This document shows positions 23,719 through 34,700 of a DNA stretch of 64,000 nucleotides, one piece after another. Source of the stretch: Acinetobacter colistiniresistens (lineage in GTDB: Bacteria; Pseudomonadota; Gammaproteobacteria; Pseudomonadales; Moraxellaceae); contig NZ_KE340378.1 of assembly GCF_000413935.1 (NCBI RefSeq), positions 216,627 to 280,626 on the forward strand, written 5' to 3'. Within the stretch, counting starts at the first letter, position 1. Each line of letters starts with the position of its first letter. Below the pieces are notes generated by a model. The model ran no database searches. It saw nothing but the letters and a program-made list of their open reading frames with translations, and had not been told where the DNA came from. The translations under genes were made by a program, and so were the position numbers.

Positions 23719-26700
23719 ATGAAAAATTTTAATCAAAAACTACTTTCGGCATCGGTATCAATGTTAATGACTATGTCTATATGTCATGTTGTTACTGCTC
23801 AAGCCAGTGATATTGATATTTATAAGTTGCCTGATGCAACAGAACTCACCGTTATGATGATGCTAGATTTGTCAGGAAGTATGGATCTAACAGCTGTTTC
23901 GGATAATGGACCTTGTGATTTAGGTACGGTGAGTTCTTCAGGTAAAGTAACTGGTGATACCGTGGCAGGAGGTTATAGTACGAACTTTTGTTATACAGGA
24001 ACAAAAGGTAGGAGTAATATATATTACTATCGTGCTAATAGCGATGAAACAAATTGGTGGAAATGTACCAAGACATCTGACAATACAGTCGCTAACTGTA
24101 GTACTCTTATAAATCGGCCTGATAATGAAGAAATTTTTAAATACACAAGATCTACCTTAGGTACTGGTAGTAATAATTTTTATTATTATTATAATTATGG
24201 TGAAACGAAACGATATTATGACCGTATTAGCCGTTTAAAAAATTCTTTATATATACTGGCAACTTCAAATGATATTCCTCTGAATACAAAAATAGGTATA
24301 GGAACTTTTTCTTATAATGCAGATGGGAATAGAGGATATGTTCGTATCGCAGCAGACCAATGGGGCGCCGTGGGGAGTGTCCAGCGTGATCGAGTATTAA
24401 CCTTAATTCGAAATTCGGGATTTAAAGGAAGTGGAGGTACGCCAACTTCATCAGCTTATGCAGAGGCAGCAGCTTATTTGTTAGGTACTACAACAGGAGG
24501 AAATAGTACATACAGTGGTATTGGTGTTGCAGAGGGTATAAATGTTCGTACAGGTACAAATACTTCAACTTGGAAATATGTCACGCCATTGGATAAGACA
24601 AAAGATCCATTATGTTCGGGAAAAGGAATTTATGTTTTAACCGATGGTGAGCCTAATGCGAGTACAAGTGCTATTACCAGTACATTGATGAAAAATGCCT
24701 TAAATTTAAGTGGAAACTATTCGTATACAACTGGGTTAACAAATAATGGCTACTATGATAATAATAATTCGTTTAGAAATTATCGATCAGATTGGCAATC
24801 GATAGGATCTTTTGCTAAATCTTTAAATACAGGAAGTGTTTTACAGCCTCTTTTTAGTAGTACGCAGCGTAATAATGAACATGTTATTAAAACAGCAGTA
24901 GTGGGTTTTGGTTCGGTTTTTGATGTCGCTGATCCAAGAGGAGAAATTCGTAAAGAATTAATTGACCCTAAAACGGGTAATAAAAGAACCTATTATGATT
25001 GCAGTAAACTTACAGGTAATGACCAAAAAAATGCTTGTAATTGGGGAATGCAAAGTAAATTTTCTGATGGTACAACAACGACTATTGCAGGTTCAGGGGG
25101 ATATGGTGAGGGCGGTTTTTATTCTGCATCTTCTACAGAAGAAGTGATTGAGAGTCTTAAAAATTTTGTTGAGGATATGAAGCCTGAGTTTGACCCCATT
25201 CCGACAGGTTCACCGACTTTACCTGTAGATGCCTTAAATCCAATACAAATCCAACCTTATGGTTACTATGCAAGGTTTACTCCTAAGCCACAAGAACCTT
25301 ATCAGCTTTGGATTGGAAATCTTAATAAATATCATATTAAGGATGGTCAATTGTATGACACGACGAAGACGATTCGACTCATTCAAGATAGTGGTCAATT
25401 GAATAACGCTGCAAATGGAATTTGGAATGGCGGAGTGCTTGGTAAATTGCCACTAGGAACATTTACCGACACGGCTTCAGGAACACAATCTTCCAATCGG
25501 ACAGTGTTTACGAACCGCCAAATAAATACGGCAAGCGGTGTAGCTGAAGAAATCAGCAGTCTACAAAGAGTAAACTTAAGAACTTTATTTAATGCGGATG
25601 CTGAAGGAACGCTGCGCAATGATCCTAAGAAAAATTATTGGTTAAATATTTTAGGTTATAAAGTTAATGAAAATGCCACCGGCCTAACACTTGCAACCTT
25701 ACCAACAGATATACAACGTCAATTGGGTGCAACCATGCACTCAAAACCGATTTTATTGACTCAGGAAGGTAAAATTGTTGTTCCAACATCAGGTGATAAT
25801 AAAGGGCAAGTCACGACAACAGGTCGGAAAGATTATTTGCTATTTGGAAGTAATCAAGGCTCTTTACATGTCATTGAAGTGGGAAGTGATACTGACACGG
25901 ACAGAGGAAAAGAAGCCTTTACTTTTGTGCCACATGAAATGATGGAGCGGCAACCTAAAGCCTTCTTGAATGAGGGGGCGACAAATGGTGGCCGGGCAAA
26001 TTTATATTATGGCATGGATGGGGCTTGGACCGCTTATACGCAGTATGTATCCAAAACGGATAAAACTTTAACGGTTGGGACTTCAGGGCGTAAAGATAAT
26101 GACGGTAAAGATCTCAATCAAAAAGGTTTGCAATGGGTTTATGGTGGTTTACGGATGGGAGGACGAGGCTATTATGGTTTAGATTTGACCAGTCTAAGTA
26201 GTCCAAGTTTAAAATTCCATATCAACCCTGATGATGCTGTGGTTAAAGATAATGGTGTTCCTCGACTAGATGCGAGTGGTAAGAAAATACCAGATACGAA
26301 TAATCCACTAAACTATATGGGACAGAGCTGGTCTAAGCCCACGATTGCATGGGTAAATTGGGGTGGTGTTCGCAAACTGGTTATGTTTGTAGGGGGCGGA
26401 TATGATGAGGGCTATGAAGCACCAGATTATGACCAAGATAATAATACCACCACACCTAAAAAGGGAGCGGGCGTTTATATGTTCGATGCTGGAAGTGGGG
26501 ATTTATTATGGTGGGCGAGTGCAAATGTAAGAAGTACGACGACAGGGATTGGAGTGAATGATGCTAATCTAAAATATAGTGTCGTGAGCCAAATTAATGC
26601 CGTGGATCGCGATAATGATGGATTAGTTGATCATTTATTTTTTGGTGATTTAGGTGGCCAAGCTTTCCGAATTGATTTAAATAACAAAGCGACATCTACT

Positions 26701-27504
26701 GCTAATTTCAGTAAGCGGATTGTCCGTTTATATAATGCACATACAACTGCCGGAGCAAGCCCTCGTTTCTATGAAATGCCAAGTTTTTCAGTGCACAGTG
26801 GTGTAGATGGTTTATTTGGCGTAGTCGCATTAAGTTCTGGAAATCGGAGTTCTCCTTTGGCGGGAGTACATAGAGTTGATGGGGTAGATACGATCACTAC
26901 AACTGCGAATGATGCTGTATATGTTATTTATGATAATGATGTAGCTCGTTCAGACTTATATACGATTGCAAACAGCGAATTAAGAACCTCCTCGACCAAT
27001 ACCGGGGTATTGTTAACAACGATCACACCTGCGAGCTTTTCAACTCTACGAGCTGGAATCGATCAAAAAACTGGGGCTAATTATAATGGAGGCTGGAAAT
27101 ACCAGTACGGCACAACTGCGGGTAGATATAAAGGAATGAATGAAATTTATGCCTTGGATGGAATGTTGTATGTCAATGTTTATCATAAGGATGGTACTGG
27201 TATTGTAGGTGCATGTGGCTCAGGTGTTATTGGAGATACGGAGCTTTATCAATTCTGTTTGCCTTCAGGGAAATGTAGTTTTTATACAACGGAAACAACA
27301 GGCCCAAATAAAACGGTATTAGGGGGAGGTATTCTAGGGACGGGCTTAGGCCTAGGGGTTAGCAATAAATTTAATGAAACAGGTCTGATCGTGAAAAAGC
27401 CAGATAATTTCTGTGATGATACTGCGAATAAAAATAAACCTGAATGCCAGCTCTTTGATACTGGTGCTAGATTGCAGCACTTACGCTGGTACGAATCAAG
27501 ATAA
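23719..27504 (+). CDS. pilY1: PilY1/ComC tip adhesin (cluster A)
   Basis: 1261 residues from ATG 23719 (AGAGG upstream). A signal peptide (about 1-29) precedes DIDIY; a von Willebrand A domain has the MIDAS DLSGS (50-54), a Thr in GGTPTSSAY and LTDGEPN. The C-terminal half is the PilY1 beta-propeller with the EF-hand-like calcium loop DRDNDGLVDH followed by FFGDLGGQ. PilY1/ComC sits at the pilus tip, counteracts PilT retraction, binds surfaces and supports DNA uptake. It follows pilX and precedes two PilE-type pilins. A 1502-aa paralogue is in cluster B. Confidence 0.92.
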   Translation: MKNFNQKLLSASVSMLMTMSICHVVTAQASDIDIYKLPDATELTVMMMLDLSGSMDLTAVSDNGPCDLGTVSSSGKVTGDTVAGGYSTNFCYTGTKGRSNIYYYRANSDETNWWKCTKTSDNTVANCSTLINRPDNEEIFKYTRSTLGTGSNNFYYYYNYGETKRYYDRISRLKNSLYILATSNDIPLNTKIGIGTFSYNADGNRGYVRIAADQWGAVGSVQRDRVLTLIRNSGFKGSGGTPTSSAYAEAAAYLLGTTTGGNSTYSGIGVAEGINVRTGTNTSTWKYVTPLDKTKDPLCSGKGIYVLTDGEPNASTSAITSTLMKNALNLSGNYSYTTGLTNNGYYDNNNSFRNYRSDWQSIGSFAKSLNTGSVLQPLFSSTQRNNEHVIKTAVVGFGSVFDVADPRGEIRKELIDPKTGNKRTYYDCSKLTGNDQKNACNWGMQSKFSDGTTTTIAGSGGYGEGGFYSASSTEEVIESLKNFVEDMKPEFDPIPTGSPTLPVDALNPIQIQPYGYYARFTPKPQEPYQLWIGNLNKYHIKDGQLYDTTKTIRLIQDSGQLNNAANGIWNGGVLGKLPLGTFTDTASGTQSSNRTVFTNRQINTASGVAEEISSLQRVNLRTLFNADAEGTLRNDPKKNYWLNILGYKVNENATGLTLATLPTDIQRQLGATMHSKPILLTQEGKIVVPTSGDNKGQVTTTGRKDYLLFGSNQGSLHVIEVGSDTDTDRGKEAFTFVPHEMMERQPKAFLNEGATNGGRANLYYGMDGAWTAYTQYVSKTDKTLTVGTSGRKDNDGKDLNQKGLQWVYGGLRMGGRGYYGLDLTSLSSPSLKFHINPDDAVVKDNGVPRLDASGKKIPDTNNPLNYMGQSWSKPTIAWVNWGGVRKLVMFVGGGYDEGYEAPDYDQDNNTTTPKKGAGVYMFDAGSGDLLWWASANVRSTTTGIGVNDANLKYSVVSQINAVDRDNDGLVDHLFFGDLGGQAFRIDLNNKATSTANFSKRIVRLYNAHTTAGASPRFYEMPSFSVHSGVDGLFGVVALSSGNRSSPLAGVHRVDGVDTITTTANDAVYVIYDNDVARSDLYTIANSELRTSSTNTGVLLTTITPASFSTLRAGIDQKTGANYNGGWKYQYGTTAGRYKGMNEIYALDGMLYVNVYHKDGTGIVGACGSGVIGDTELYQFCLPSGKCSFYTTETTGPNKTVLGGGILGTGLGLGVSNKFNETGLIVKKPDNFCDDTANKNKPECQLFDTGARLQHLRWYESR

Positions 27505-27513
27505 GGTGACCCG

Positions 27514-28101
27514 ATGAAAAAATATCATGGTTTTACTTTGATTGAGCTGATGGTTGTTTTGATAATTGCGGCTATTTTCATGACAATTGCGATTCCAAGT
27601 TATCAGAGTTATATGCGTAAACGAGATTTGGCAGTAGCCAAACAAGAAGCTTTACGCATATCCAGTGAATTGGAACGGTTTAAATCCAAAAACTTTAGTT
27701 ATAAAGGTTTTGATGCATCGTTCTGGTATGCGTACGACGATAACGGTACAAAAAAGAGCTATTATGACAATACTACAGGAAAGCTCTATCTGCCTATAGG
27801 CTCAACATCGACAAATGCTAAATATCAGTTAACTTTAGTTGATGGTGGAACTGAGCACAAACCATTAACCATGACTGTAGACAGTAATGGGGTGGAAACT
27901 AACAATTCTAAATTGGTAAAAGGATTGAGTTGGGCCATCAAAGTAGAGCGCCTCATCAATGGAGGCGCGACGGAAAAAGACCCTCAAAATTATGATTTAT
28001 TATTAACTAGCGCGGGGTTGCGCTGTATGACCAAAGCTCAAACAGAAAATCTACAAAAGTATATGGATTGTGGTAGTGCTGATGATGTGGAGAAGTGGTG
28101 A
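27514..28101 (+). CDS. PilE-like minor pilin (cluster A)
   Basis: 195 residues; leader MKKYHG then [20 protein letters not shown] with Glu5. After the helix comes [20 protein letters not shown] and NFSYKGF, a segment shared with the last gene of cluster B (36264), so the two are counterparts. Two C-terminal cysteines (LRCMT ... MDCGS). Probable ComE/ComF or PilE-type minor pilin. Nine bp separate it from pilY1 and its stop overlaps the next start by one base. Confidence 0.85.
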   Translation: MKKYHGFTLIELMVVLIIAAIFMTIAIPSYQSYMRKRDLAVAKQEALRISSELERFKSKNFSYKGFDASFWYAYDDNGTKKSYYDNTTGKLYLPIGSTSTNAKYQLTLVDGGTEHKPLTMTVDSNGVETNNSKLVKGLSWAIKVERLINGGATEKDPQNYDLLLTSAGLRCMTKAQTENLQKYMDCGSADDVEKW

Positions 28102-28538
28102 TGCAATTAACTGATAGAGGCTTTACATTAATTGAACTCATGATTGTTGTTGCAATCATTGCTATTTTAGCGGCCATAGCTTATCCATCTTATCAGGACT
28201 ATGTAAAACGGACTAAGCGCACTGATGTACAGAGCGAAATGATGACTATCGCACAAAGGTTGCAAAGTTATCGTGTGATTAATCATAAATATACCAATGC
28301 TAAATTGGATAATGGAGCATTAACAAAAAATTATCCGACATCTAATGCGTCTTATACGATTACTTTAATACCCGCTGATCAGACTTGGGTACTTACAGCA
28401 ACGCCAATAAATGGGCAAGTTGGTGATGGGCATGTGGTATTAAATAATCAAGGACATAAATGCTGGACCAAAGCTTCTGACAAAAATAGTGGTACAGCAT
28501 GTACGCCATCTGCGACAACAAACTGGGATGGTCGTTAA
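28101..28538 (+). CDS. pilE: minor pilin PilE
   Basis: 145 residues from ATG 28101 (TGATG overlap with the previous gene). Leader MQLTDRG then [20 protein letters not shown], followed by [20 protein letters not shown], a textbook PilE post-helix segment. Two cysteines near the C-terminus (HKCWTK ... TACTP). Last gene of cluster A; cluster B has no counterpart. It is followed by a hairpin terminator. Confidence 0.87.
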   Translation: MQLTDRGFTLIELMIVVAIIAILAAIAYPSYQDYVKRTKRTDVQSEMMTIAQRLQSYRVINHKYTNAKLDNGALTKNYPTSNASYTITLIPADQTWVLTATPINGQVGDGHVVLNNQGHKCWTKASDKNSGTACTPSATTNWDGR

Positions 28539-28901
28539 CGTTTCACAGTATTTTTAATGTTTTACAAGAGCAAACCTAAATCTGGTTTGCTTTTTTATGC
28601 TTATTATTTAACATTTTTAACAACAATAATTAATGAATGTGATCTATTTATCATTTATCTGCTGTTATCTACCTTTTATCTCTTAAGGGTGGATTTAAGT
28701 GTATTTTCGATGGAAATTGATATTAAACATGAAAACAATCACGAAAAATAACGTTCATTTCATTCATATAACAATTTGATTTTACTGACTTAAGAGTTCC
28801 TTATTTATACAGTCAAGATGAAATAATTTGTAAGATGAATTGAATAAAAATTAACTGAAATGTTCGTTAAAACAAAAAGATTTGTGCATATGGAGGACTG
28901 T
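28539..28901 (+). other. spacer between the two minor-pilin clusters
   Basis: 363 bp. It contains the terminator AGCAAACC / GGTTTGCT (28569-28591, followed by T6) of cluster A and then AT-rich DNA that should carry the promoter of cluster B. An ORF at 28557-28751 begins inside the terminator and is not credible. Confidence 0.7.
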
Positions 28902-29489
28902 ATGCAACAAGCATATTCTGACTTACAGCCTCGCTCTGCAGCTTCTCGCTTTGCGATAGGGCCGAGTGTTGTCCAACATCATCCGTTCAACTTCGAGCGT
29001 AGCTCTCCGTCTTGCGCTCAGACAAAGCAGAGCTTTGTTCATCTTCGCTCAGGATTTACCTTAGTTGAGTTGATTGTCACGATCGCTGTTTTAGCCATTA
29101 TTGCAGTGATAGCAGCGCCGTCATTCGCAACGATGTATAGTCGCCAAAAATTAGAATCTTCTGCACGTGAACTGATCATGAAAGTTTCGGAAGCAAGGAG
29201 TCAAGCCGTTTTACTTCGTCAAACTACTGGGCTCTGCCTGTCTTCTTTATCTGAAGATGATTGTGCAACTGTACTCGCCATTCCAAATACAGAGACGCAA
29301 CGTATCTTTGTCGTCCGTTTAGATAATGGGGTAAACAGCGCAAATAACTCATCGACCAATCTTAGTTTTAGGAAAAATGGCAGTCTTGCAGCGCAAAAGG
29401 ACTTTATTTTACAGCGCCAAAATCTTTCTTATTGTATCCGGGTGGGGGTGATTGGAGATACTACAATCAAAGAAGGAGCTTGCACGTGA
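28902..29489 (+). CDS. fimT: FimT/GspH minor pilin with long leader (cluster B)
   Basis: 195 residues if begun at ATG 28902, which has GGAGG 5 nt upstream; in-frame ATGs at 28860 and 28890 are less supported. The prepilin site (RSG before FTLVELIVTIAVLAIIAVIA) lies only after 51 residues, whereas type IV leaders usually have 5-25. The extra leader is encoded by DNA with short perfect hairpins (28995-29005 and 29022-29038), suggesting an inserted palindromic element. The mature part is a normal FimT with Glu5 and three cysteines. It overlaps the GTG start of pilV by 4 bp. Confidence 0.8.
   Translation: MQQAYSDLQPRSAASRFAIGPSVVQHHPFNFERSSPSCAQTKQSFVHLRSGFTLVELIVTIAVLAIIAVIAAPSFATMYSRQKLESSARELIMKVSEARSQAVLLRQTTGLCLSSLSEDDCATVLAIPNTETQRIFVVRLDNGVNSANNSSTNLSFRKNGSLAAQKDFILQRQNLSYCIRVGVIGDTTIKEGACT
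29022..29038 (+). repeat. hairpin in the FimT leader insert
   Basis: ACAAAGC-AGA-GCTTTGT, 7-bp perfect arms, with a second small hairpin GAGC-GTA-GCTC at 28995-29005. Both fall in the coding stretch that lengthens the FimT leader. Confidence 0.5.
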
Positions 29490-29974
29490 ATATTCAAAAA
29501 CAAAAAGGTGTCGGGCTGGTCGAAGTTTTGGTTGCCCTCGTTCTTTTGGCAATTAGTGTGCTGGGCTTTGCTGCTTTGCAATTAAAAGCAATTGATTCCA
29601 GTTTCGAAGCCAATAAACAGGTTCTGGCACTTACCATTGCACGTGATCTTGCAGAACGGATGCGAGCCAATCCACAAGCAACGCGTGCTGGGAAATATAA
29701 GGTGAAAGCAGTTGAAGTCCCTAAAGCAGAAGTCCCAACGATCGCGGATAAACCTGAAAAGATTGCCTTACAAGACTTACAGAAGGCTGCGCTTGAGGCT
29801 CAAAACAATGGCATGAATCTGGCGGTCGACCAATGTCCAGCAGGCAATAACCGGCAATGTATTTATGTGGCTTGGGATGGAACCAATTTAGCAGGTGATC
29901 AAGGCATCGCCGCATGTATCAAAGATGGTGCATATGTTTCAGGATCGCATTGTTTGTTTTTGGAGGCATACTGA
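29486..29974 (+). CDS. pilV: minor pilin PilV (cluster B)
   Basis: 162 residues from GTG 29486, chosen because AAGGAG lies 7 nt upstream and the product then has the normal leader MNIQKQKG before VGLVEVLVALVLLAISVLGF (Glu5 present). TIARDLAERMRANPQATRAG matches the PilV family. Four cysteines in the C-terminal third align with the cluster A copy (CPAGNNRQCIYVAWDGT against CIYVAWEGT), showing common ancestry. GTGA overlap with fimT, 1-bp gap to pilW. Confidence 0.87.
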   Translation: MNIQKQKGVGLVEVLVALVLLAISVLGFAALQLKAIDSSFEANKQVLALTIARDLAERMRANPQATRAGKYKVKAVEVPKAEVPTIADKPEKIALQDLQKAALEAQNNGMNLAVDQCPAGNNRQCIYVAWDGTNLAGDQGIAACIKDGAYVSGSHCLFLEAY

Positions 29975-29975
29975 A

Positions 29976-31001
29976 ATGGAAACAGGCCTCTTATATTCAA
30001 GATCTCGTCAAGCACAAGCAGGATTTACCCTGATTGAGTTAATGATTTCTCTTACCTTGGGATTGTTGATCGTTGCTGCCGCTATTCAGCTGTTTATTAC
30101 AGGAATCACCAGTTATAAGTTACAAAAAGCCATGGCGCATATTCAAGACAATGCCAGTCTCGGCTTGAACTTTATTGTTGACGATATTCGTAAAGCCAAT
30201 CTCAGCTCCACCGTCCCTGCAATTAATGATCAAACCAGCTATGCCGGAATTTTACTGAGTTCGAATAATGTCGGCGGAAACATTGACCTGAATTGTACGG
30301 ATTGTTTTTCGAATAATCAGATTGCCAGTTTTGGCAATGCCAATGTGGCGGGATTGACCAATGATCAGTTAATGATTCGTTATCAGGCACCGCAAGGGGG
30401 GCTGGATTGTTCTGGTCAAAATGTAGCAAATGGGACTTTTGTGATCCAGCGCTACTATGTCGGTTCTACTTCTACAGATTTACGCCAATCTTTGCGTTGT
30501 CAGGCTGCCCAATATACACAGGCGATGCTCGATGCAAAAACCACAACAGACCGACTCAAACTGGTTTGGGGCGAAAGTCAGGTCATTTTACCCAATGTGG
30601 ATCTTTTTCAGATTCGGTTAGGGTATATGGATGGTGAGCTCAATAGTGCGAATAGCATGATCGCCTATACAGACGTTAAAAATTATATGGCTTTAACCGC
30701 AGCTAAAAAAAATATTGATGGCATTACACAGACGGTTCGTCCCTATGTACATGCCATTCAAATCGGTGTTTTAGTGCGTTCTGATGATAAGACCGGAGAC
30801 CAGTCGGTCATTAAACAAAGAAATAAAGAACCATTCCAAGTGCTCGGCACGAAGGTCAATCTTACCCCTGCATCTCAAGATACTTATTTAAGACAAGTGG
30901 TTGATCAAACGATCTCATTGAGAAATGCAATGGGCTGGGTTTCAGAGGGGTGTGATAGCAGTAAAAGCTCAAGCTGTACAAATGGGGGGGCTGGAACATG
31001 A
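29976..31001 (+). CDS. pilW: minor pilin PilW (cluster B)
   Basis: 341 residues from ATG 29976, directly after the pilV stop. The leader is METGLLYSRSRQAQAG, then [20 protein letters not shown] with Glu5. The cysteines LNCTDC, LDCSG and LRCQ occupy comparable places to those of the cluster A PilW, but the sequences are well diverged elsewhere. It ends in an ATGA overlap with pilX. Role as in cluster A: pilus tip priming. Confidence 0.87.
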   Translation: METGLLYSRSRQAQAGFTLIELMISLTLGLLIVAAAIQLFITGITSYKLQKAMAHIQDNASLGLNFIVDDIRKANLSSTVPAINDQTSYAGILLSSNNVGGNIDLNCTDCFSNNQIASFGNANVAGLTNDQLMIRYQAPQGGLDCSGQNVANGTFVIQRYYVGSTSTDLRQSLRCQAAQYTQAMLDAKTTTDRLKLVWGESQVILPNVDLFQIRLGYMDGELNSANSMIAYTDVKNYMALTAAKKNIDGITQTVRPYVHAIQIGVLVRSDDKTGDQSVIKQRNKEPFQVLGTKVNLTPASQDTYLRQVVDQTISLRNAMGWVSEGCDSSKSSSCTNGGAGT

Positions 31002-31750
31002 TAAAAACGCACCGTGGTTCAACCTTGATTATTGTTTTGATGATTGTGCTGATGATTACCATTGTGGGCACACTGGCAATTCGGCAAAGTATCAGTTCGC
31101 TTAAATTAGTCAGTAACCATCAAATACAGACGCTACTGGCACAAAATGCGGATACTGCACTGATGTATTTTCAGGATCCCAATACCCAGCAAAATTTAGC
31201 TTCTGCCAATGGTGTCGTTGGTTTCTTTAAAAATGAAAATAATAAAAATGCTGAACTGGTCTTCTGCTTTTCAGGAACAGATCCATTTGCCCTAACCAAA
31301 GCTGCGTATCGCTTAAACAGTGCCAGCTTTGAGCCCATGGCAAGCAATGCTGGGATGTGTAAAGTTGATTCGAGTAACTCAGCCAATGATACAGCTTCTC
31401 AATCGAGTGGCCGTAAACAAGTGGTGACACAGGTTTATATCAAAAGAGAAATCAACCCTACAGCACCTTTTGCAGATTTATCTCGTGGAACAGAAGTATT
31501 TGGTGCAAAAACTGAAAATAATATTCGCTTACGGGTCTATGTGGTGTCCGTGATGCAAGGCTTATTAACCTCGGATGCCTTATTTAAAGCAGATAGTGAT
31601 ATTAACAAAGGTTGTTTAACTAAAAGTATCGACAATAACGGTGCCAATGATGTTGCCACTTGCTTAAAACAGAATACAGAAAAACCGTTATATAACATAC
31701 AAGTCGCAGAATATCGTTTCTTGTCTGACTTTGAACCTTCGAGTTCATAA
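30998..31750 (+). CDS. pilX: minor pilin PilX (cluster B)
   Basis: 250 residues; leader MIKTHRG then STLIIVLMIVLMITIVGTLA, again lacking Glu5. QNADTALMYFQDP corresponds to SNSALFNVEDP in the cluster A PilX, so the two are paralogues. Four cysteines. Coupled to pilW by ATGA overlap and followed by pilY1 after 12 bp. Confidence 0.85.
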   Translation: MIKTHRGSTLIIVLMIVLMITIVGTLAIRQSISSLKLVSNHQIQTLLAQNADTALMYFQDPNTQQNLASANGVVGFFKNENNKNAELVFCFSGTDPFALTKAAYRLNSASFEPMASNAGMCKVDSSNSANDTASQSSGRKQVVTQVYIKREINPTAPFADLSRGTEVFGAKTENNIRLRVYVVSVMQGLLTSDALFKADSDINKGCLTKSIDNNGANDVATCLKQNTEKPLYNIQVAEYRFLSDFEPSSS

Positions 31751-31762
31751 GGGAGAAATGTC

Positions 31763-34700
31763 ATGAATAATAATAAGATAGAAAAATTGACGCAGGGTGA
31801 TCAACATAAAAACAAAATGCAGTATTTATGGTTGGGCTCTACGGTCCTGTCTAGCCTGCTTGTACTTTCTTCTGTTGCGTCTGCGAGCGATATTGAAATT
31901 TATCAACCTGCGGCCGGGAATAAGAAACGCCTGATGCTGATGGTGGATCAATCCCGAAGTATGGGCGGTGCAGGTCTTTTAGACTTAGTCAAAGATTACC
32001 CATTATGTATTGATCAGGGCGTTACCGATGTATTGGGTAAAAATGGCTTGAATTTGGGAATCAAGATCGCGGGTCAAACCGATTTGATTAATGTCACCAA
32101 AGAGGCCACTGATCTTATCAATAAAGCCATTTTAAAAGGTCTGCTCGGCAATGGCCAAGGTCAGGGGCTGCTAGATTCGATTGCTGAAATTAAAACGGAA
32201 CAGCCGAGTACGGCTTATCCATTTCCGCGTCAATCCTGTACGGTGGTTACTACAGATGCAACGGTACGCTTGTTGGATAACTTGCTGAGTGGCTTGTTGG
32301 GGGTGAAAACAGGGTTATCTGCAGAACAATATATCCGTGAAACCTGTGACCCACTGATTGATATTAGCCTACTTAAATCCATTACTAACTCTTCAACGGT
32401 CGGGATTTATCGTTGTTATGATAAAAATTCGCGCGTTCGTATGGCATTGACGGATGTTTTAAAAGGGAAAAAAGGGGGCGGTGGTCTGCCAGATATCGAT
32501 CAAATCCCAGATAGTACAATGGTCGGGCTATCCATTTCACCTTATAACCAAACGCTAAATGATCGCGCTGGTGCGATTGTTTTTGAACCTAAATTACTCA
32601 GTGATATTTATCTTTATAACGGGAAAACTCAAACCCATCGTCAGCATATGATTGACTATATTGCCAGTGCCAATATGGACTCCAAAGGTGAGTTTAGCCT
32701 GCAAAGTTTACTCATGATTGTACCTAAACTCGTAGGAGGATTACTCAATGATGTGGTTGCAACACTGGGCAAAATTTTAAGTAATCCACTGGATGCGGTG
32801 AGTGAGTTATTGAATCTGGAAAATACCAATAATGCCCTGAATGATGTGCTGACCATGTTAGGCCTGGGTGGCAATAACCCAATGGCTAGTGCCTATGCGG
32901 AAACAGGTGCATACTTGTTAGGTAATACCACCAAGGGAACTGGTGCCAGACAATATGCGAAGCGGAATGCCTTATTAGGGCTATTGGGAGTACCATTATT
33001 ATGGACTGATTATGAATGTAAGGCGTGGAAAGCCGATGGCATGACCTGTGATGATTGGAAATATGCTGTTCTGTTAAGTACCAGTGGCTATAAAAAAGTC
33101 GATGGCAACCTGTTAAATGTACTGGGTATTTTACAGGTCGGGAAACAAGAAATCTTTTATGAATACCGTGCAGATGTCGATGCAAAATATAGTGGTTTTA
33201 GTGATAGCCAGAAAAATAACAGCACCATTAATCCACTGATTAAAAGCAATGGTAGCTTCTATCAGGCACCATCGACAGCCCCACAATGCGATGCCAATGG
33301 TTTAATGGTGATTGCGGGTGGGGTGCCAACGATAGCACCGACATTGACGGACTCGTTATTGCAACCGCAAGGCAGCCAATCCGATGCGACCAAAGTTGCC
33401 ATGGAACGTTTAATGGCCCGTTCATTGGACAGCAGCCAAACACTCAATATTCAATATAAAGATGGGCGCTTGAATGATAATTGGGGCTTTAGATGTAATT
33501 CTGCCGATTTAAAAGCGACCACTTTGGGGAATAATAAAAACGCAAACGATAATACGGATTTTGCAACCTGGCAGTGCATTGGTGCCTATGCCCGAGATAT
33601 TCGAGCACTAAAAGCCAACCCGATTAAAACCGCCGTCATTGGACTGGATCGGTCGTTTTTACAGCTTCCCAATTATATTGCAGGACAAGAAAATAGTTCG
33701 GATACCAAAGGCTTGACTCAAATTTCAAGTACCAATGTGGCGCAAGATCAATTGTTAACTGGGATTGTGCCGAAGGCTGTTCGGGATTTATTGGGCGTAA
33801 CAGGTTCGCTGCTTGATGGCCTATTGCCAAATAGCTTGATCGGAAGTGGCTTAACCACAGGAATTACCAGTCTATTGGATCGCTTGTTACCTCGTAACCC
33901 AGAGGACATCAAAAATATGGCACGCTGGGGGGTCATTGGCGGGGGCGGTTGGTATAACGCCGCCAATAGCCAGAATATTGCACAAAGTATTCGCGATTTT
34001 CACGATAATTTAGGGGTGACGGCTGGTGATCCTATTGGTTTGCAAACGTTGCCTGAGGATCCGTTGACGCCATATCGGATGAGCAATGAAGTCTATAAAA
34101 GTATGTTTGAACCAACAGAAAAAGCCAGTTGGTTTGGTAACTTTAAAAAATACTATGTCGAAACCGATAATTCGATTAATAAACTGAAAGATGCATGGGA
34201 TGCAACGTCAACAAGCTACGATGTGCAAGATTGGAATAAGGGCGGCGTACTTGCCAAGCTTAAAAATTTGAAAAATAAAACGGACAATTCCGATCCGACC
34301 AAACCAATCATTACAGAACGTCAGGTCCTGATAAATCGGGATTGCCAGCAAATTGACAATACCTCTACTTATCAATTTACAGAGGTTGGTGGGCTGAAAA
34401 CCCTGACGAATAAATATCTAGATGTGAAATGTGGTTCAGGAACTTCAGCTGTTACAGATGCTAAAGGCTATTTGTTAATGAATTTGTTGGGCTATAACGT
34501 GGGAAATGCGGCTAGTACGGCAGATCTGACTGAAGCGAATCGAACCAATTGGCAGGTTGGCATGAACTTGCATTCAACCCCAGTCAAACTCACCCAAGAA
34601 GCAACTTTTAATGCGGATAATAGTATTAAAGAGCGCAAGGATTATATGCTGTTTGGTACAACACAAGGTTTATTGCATGTCGTTGATGCCAAAACGGGTG

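Noticed and set aside
28557..28751. 64-residue hydrophobic ORF after pilE
   Set aside because: It begins within the pilE terminator and its composition simply reflects AT-rich spacer DNA.
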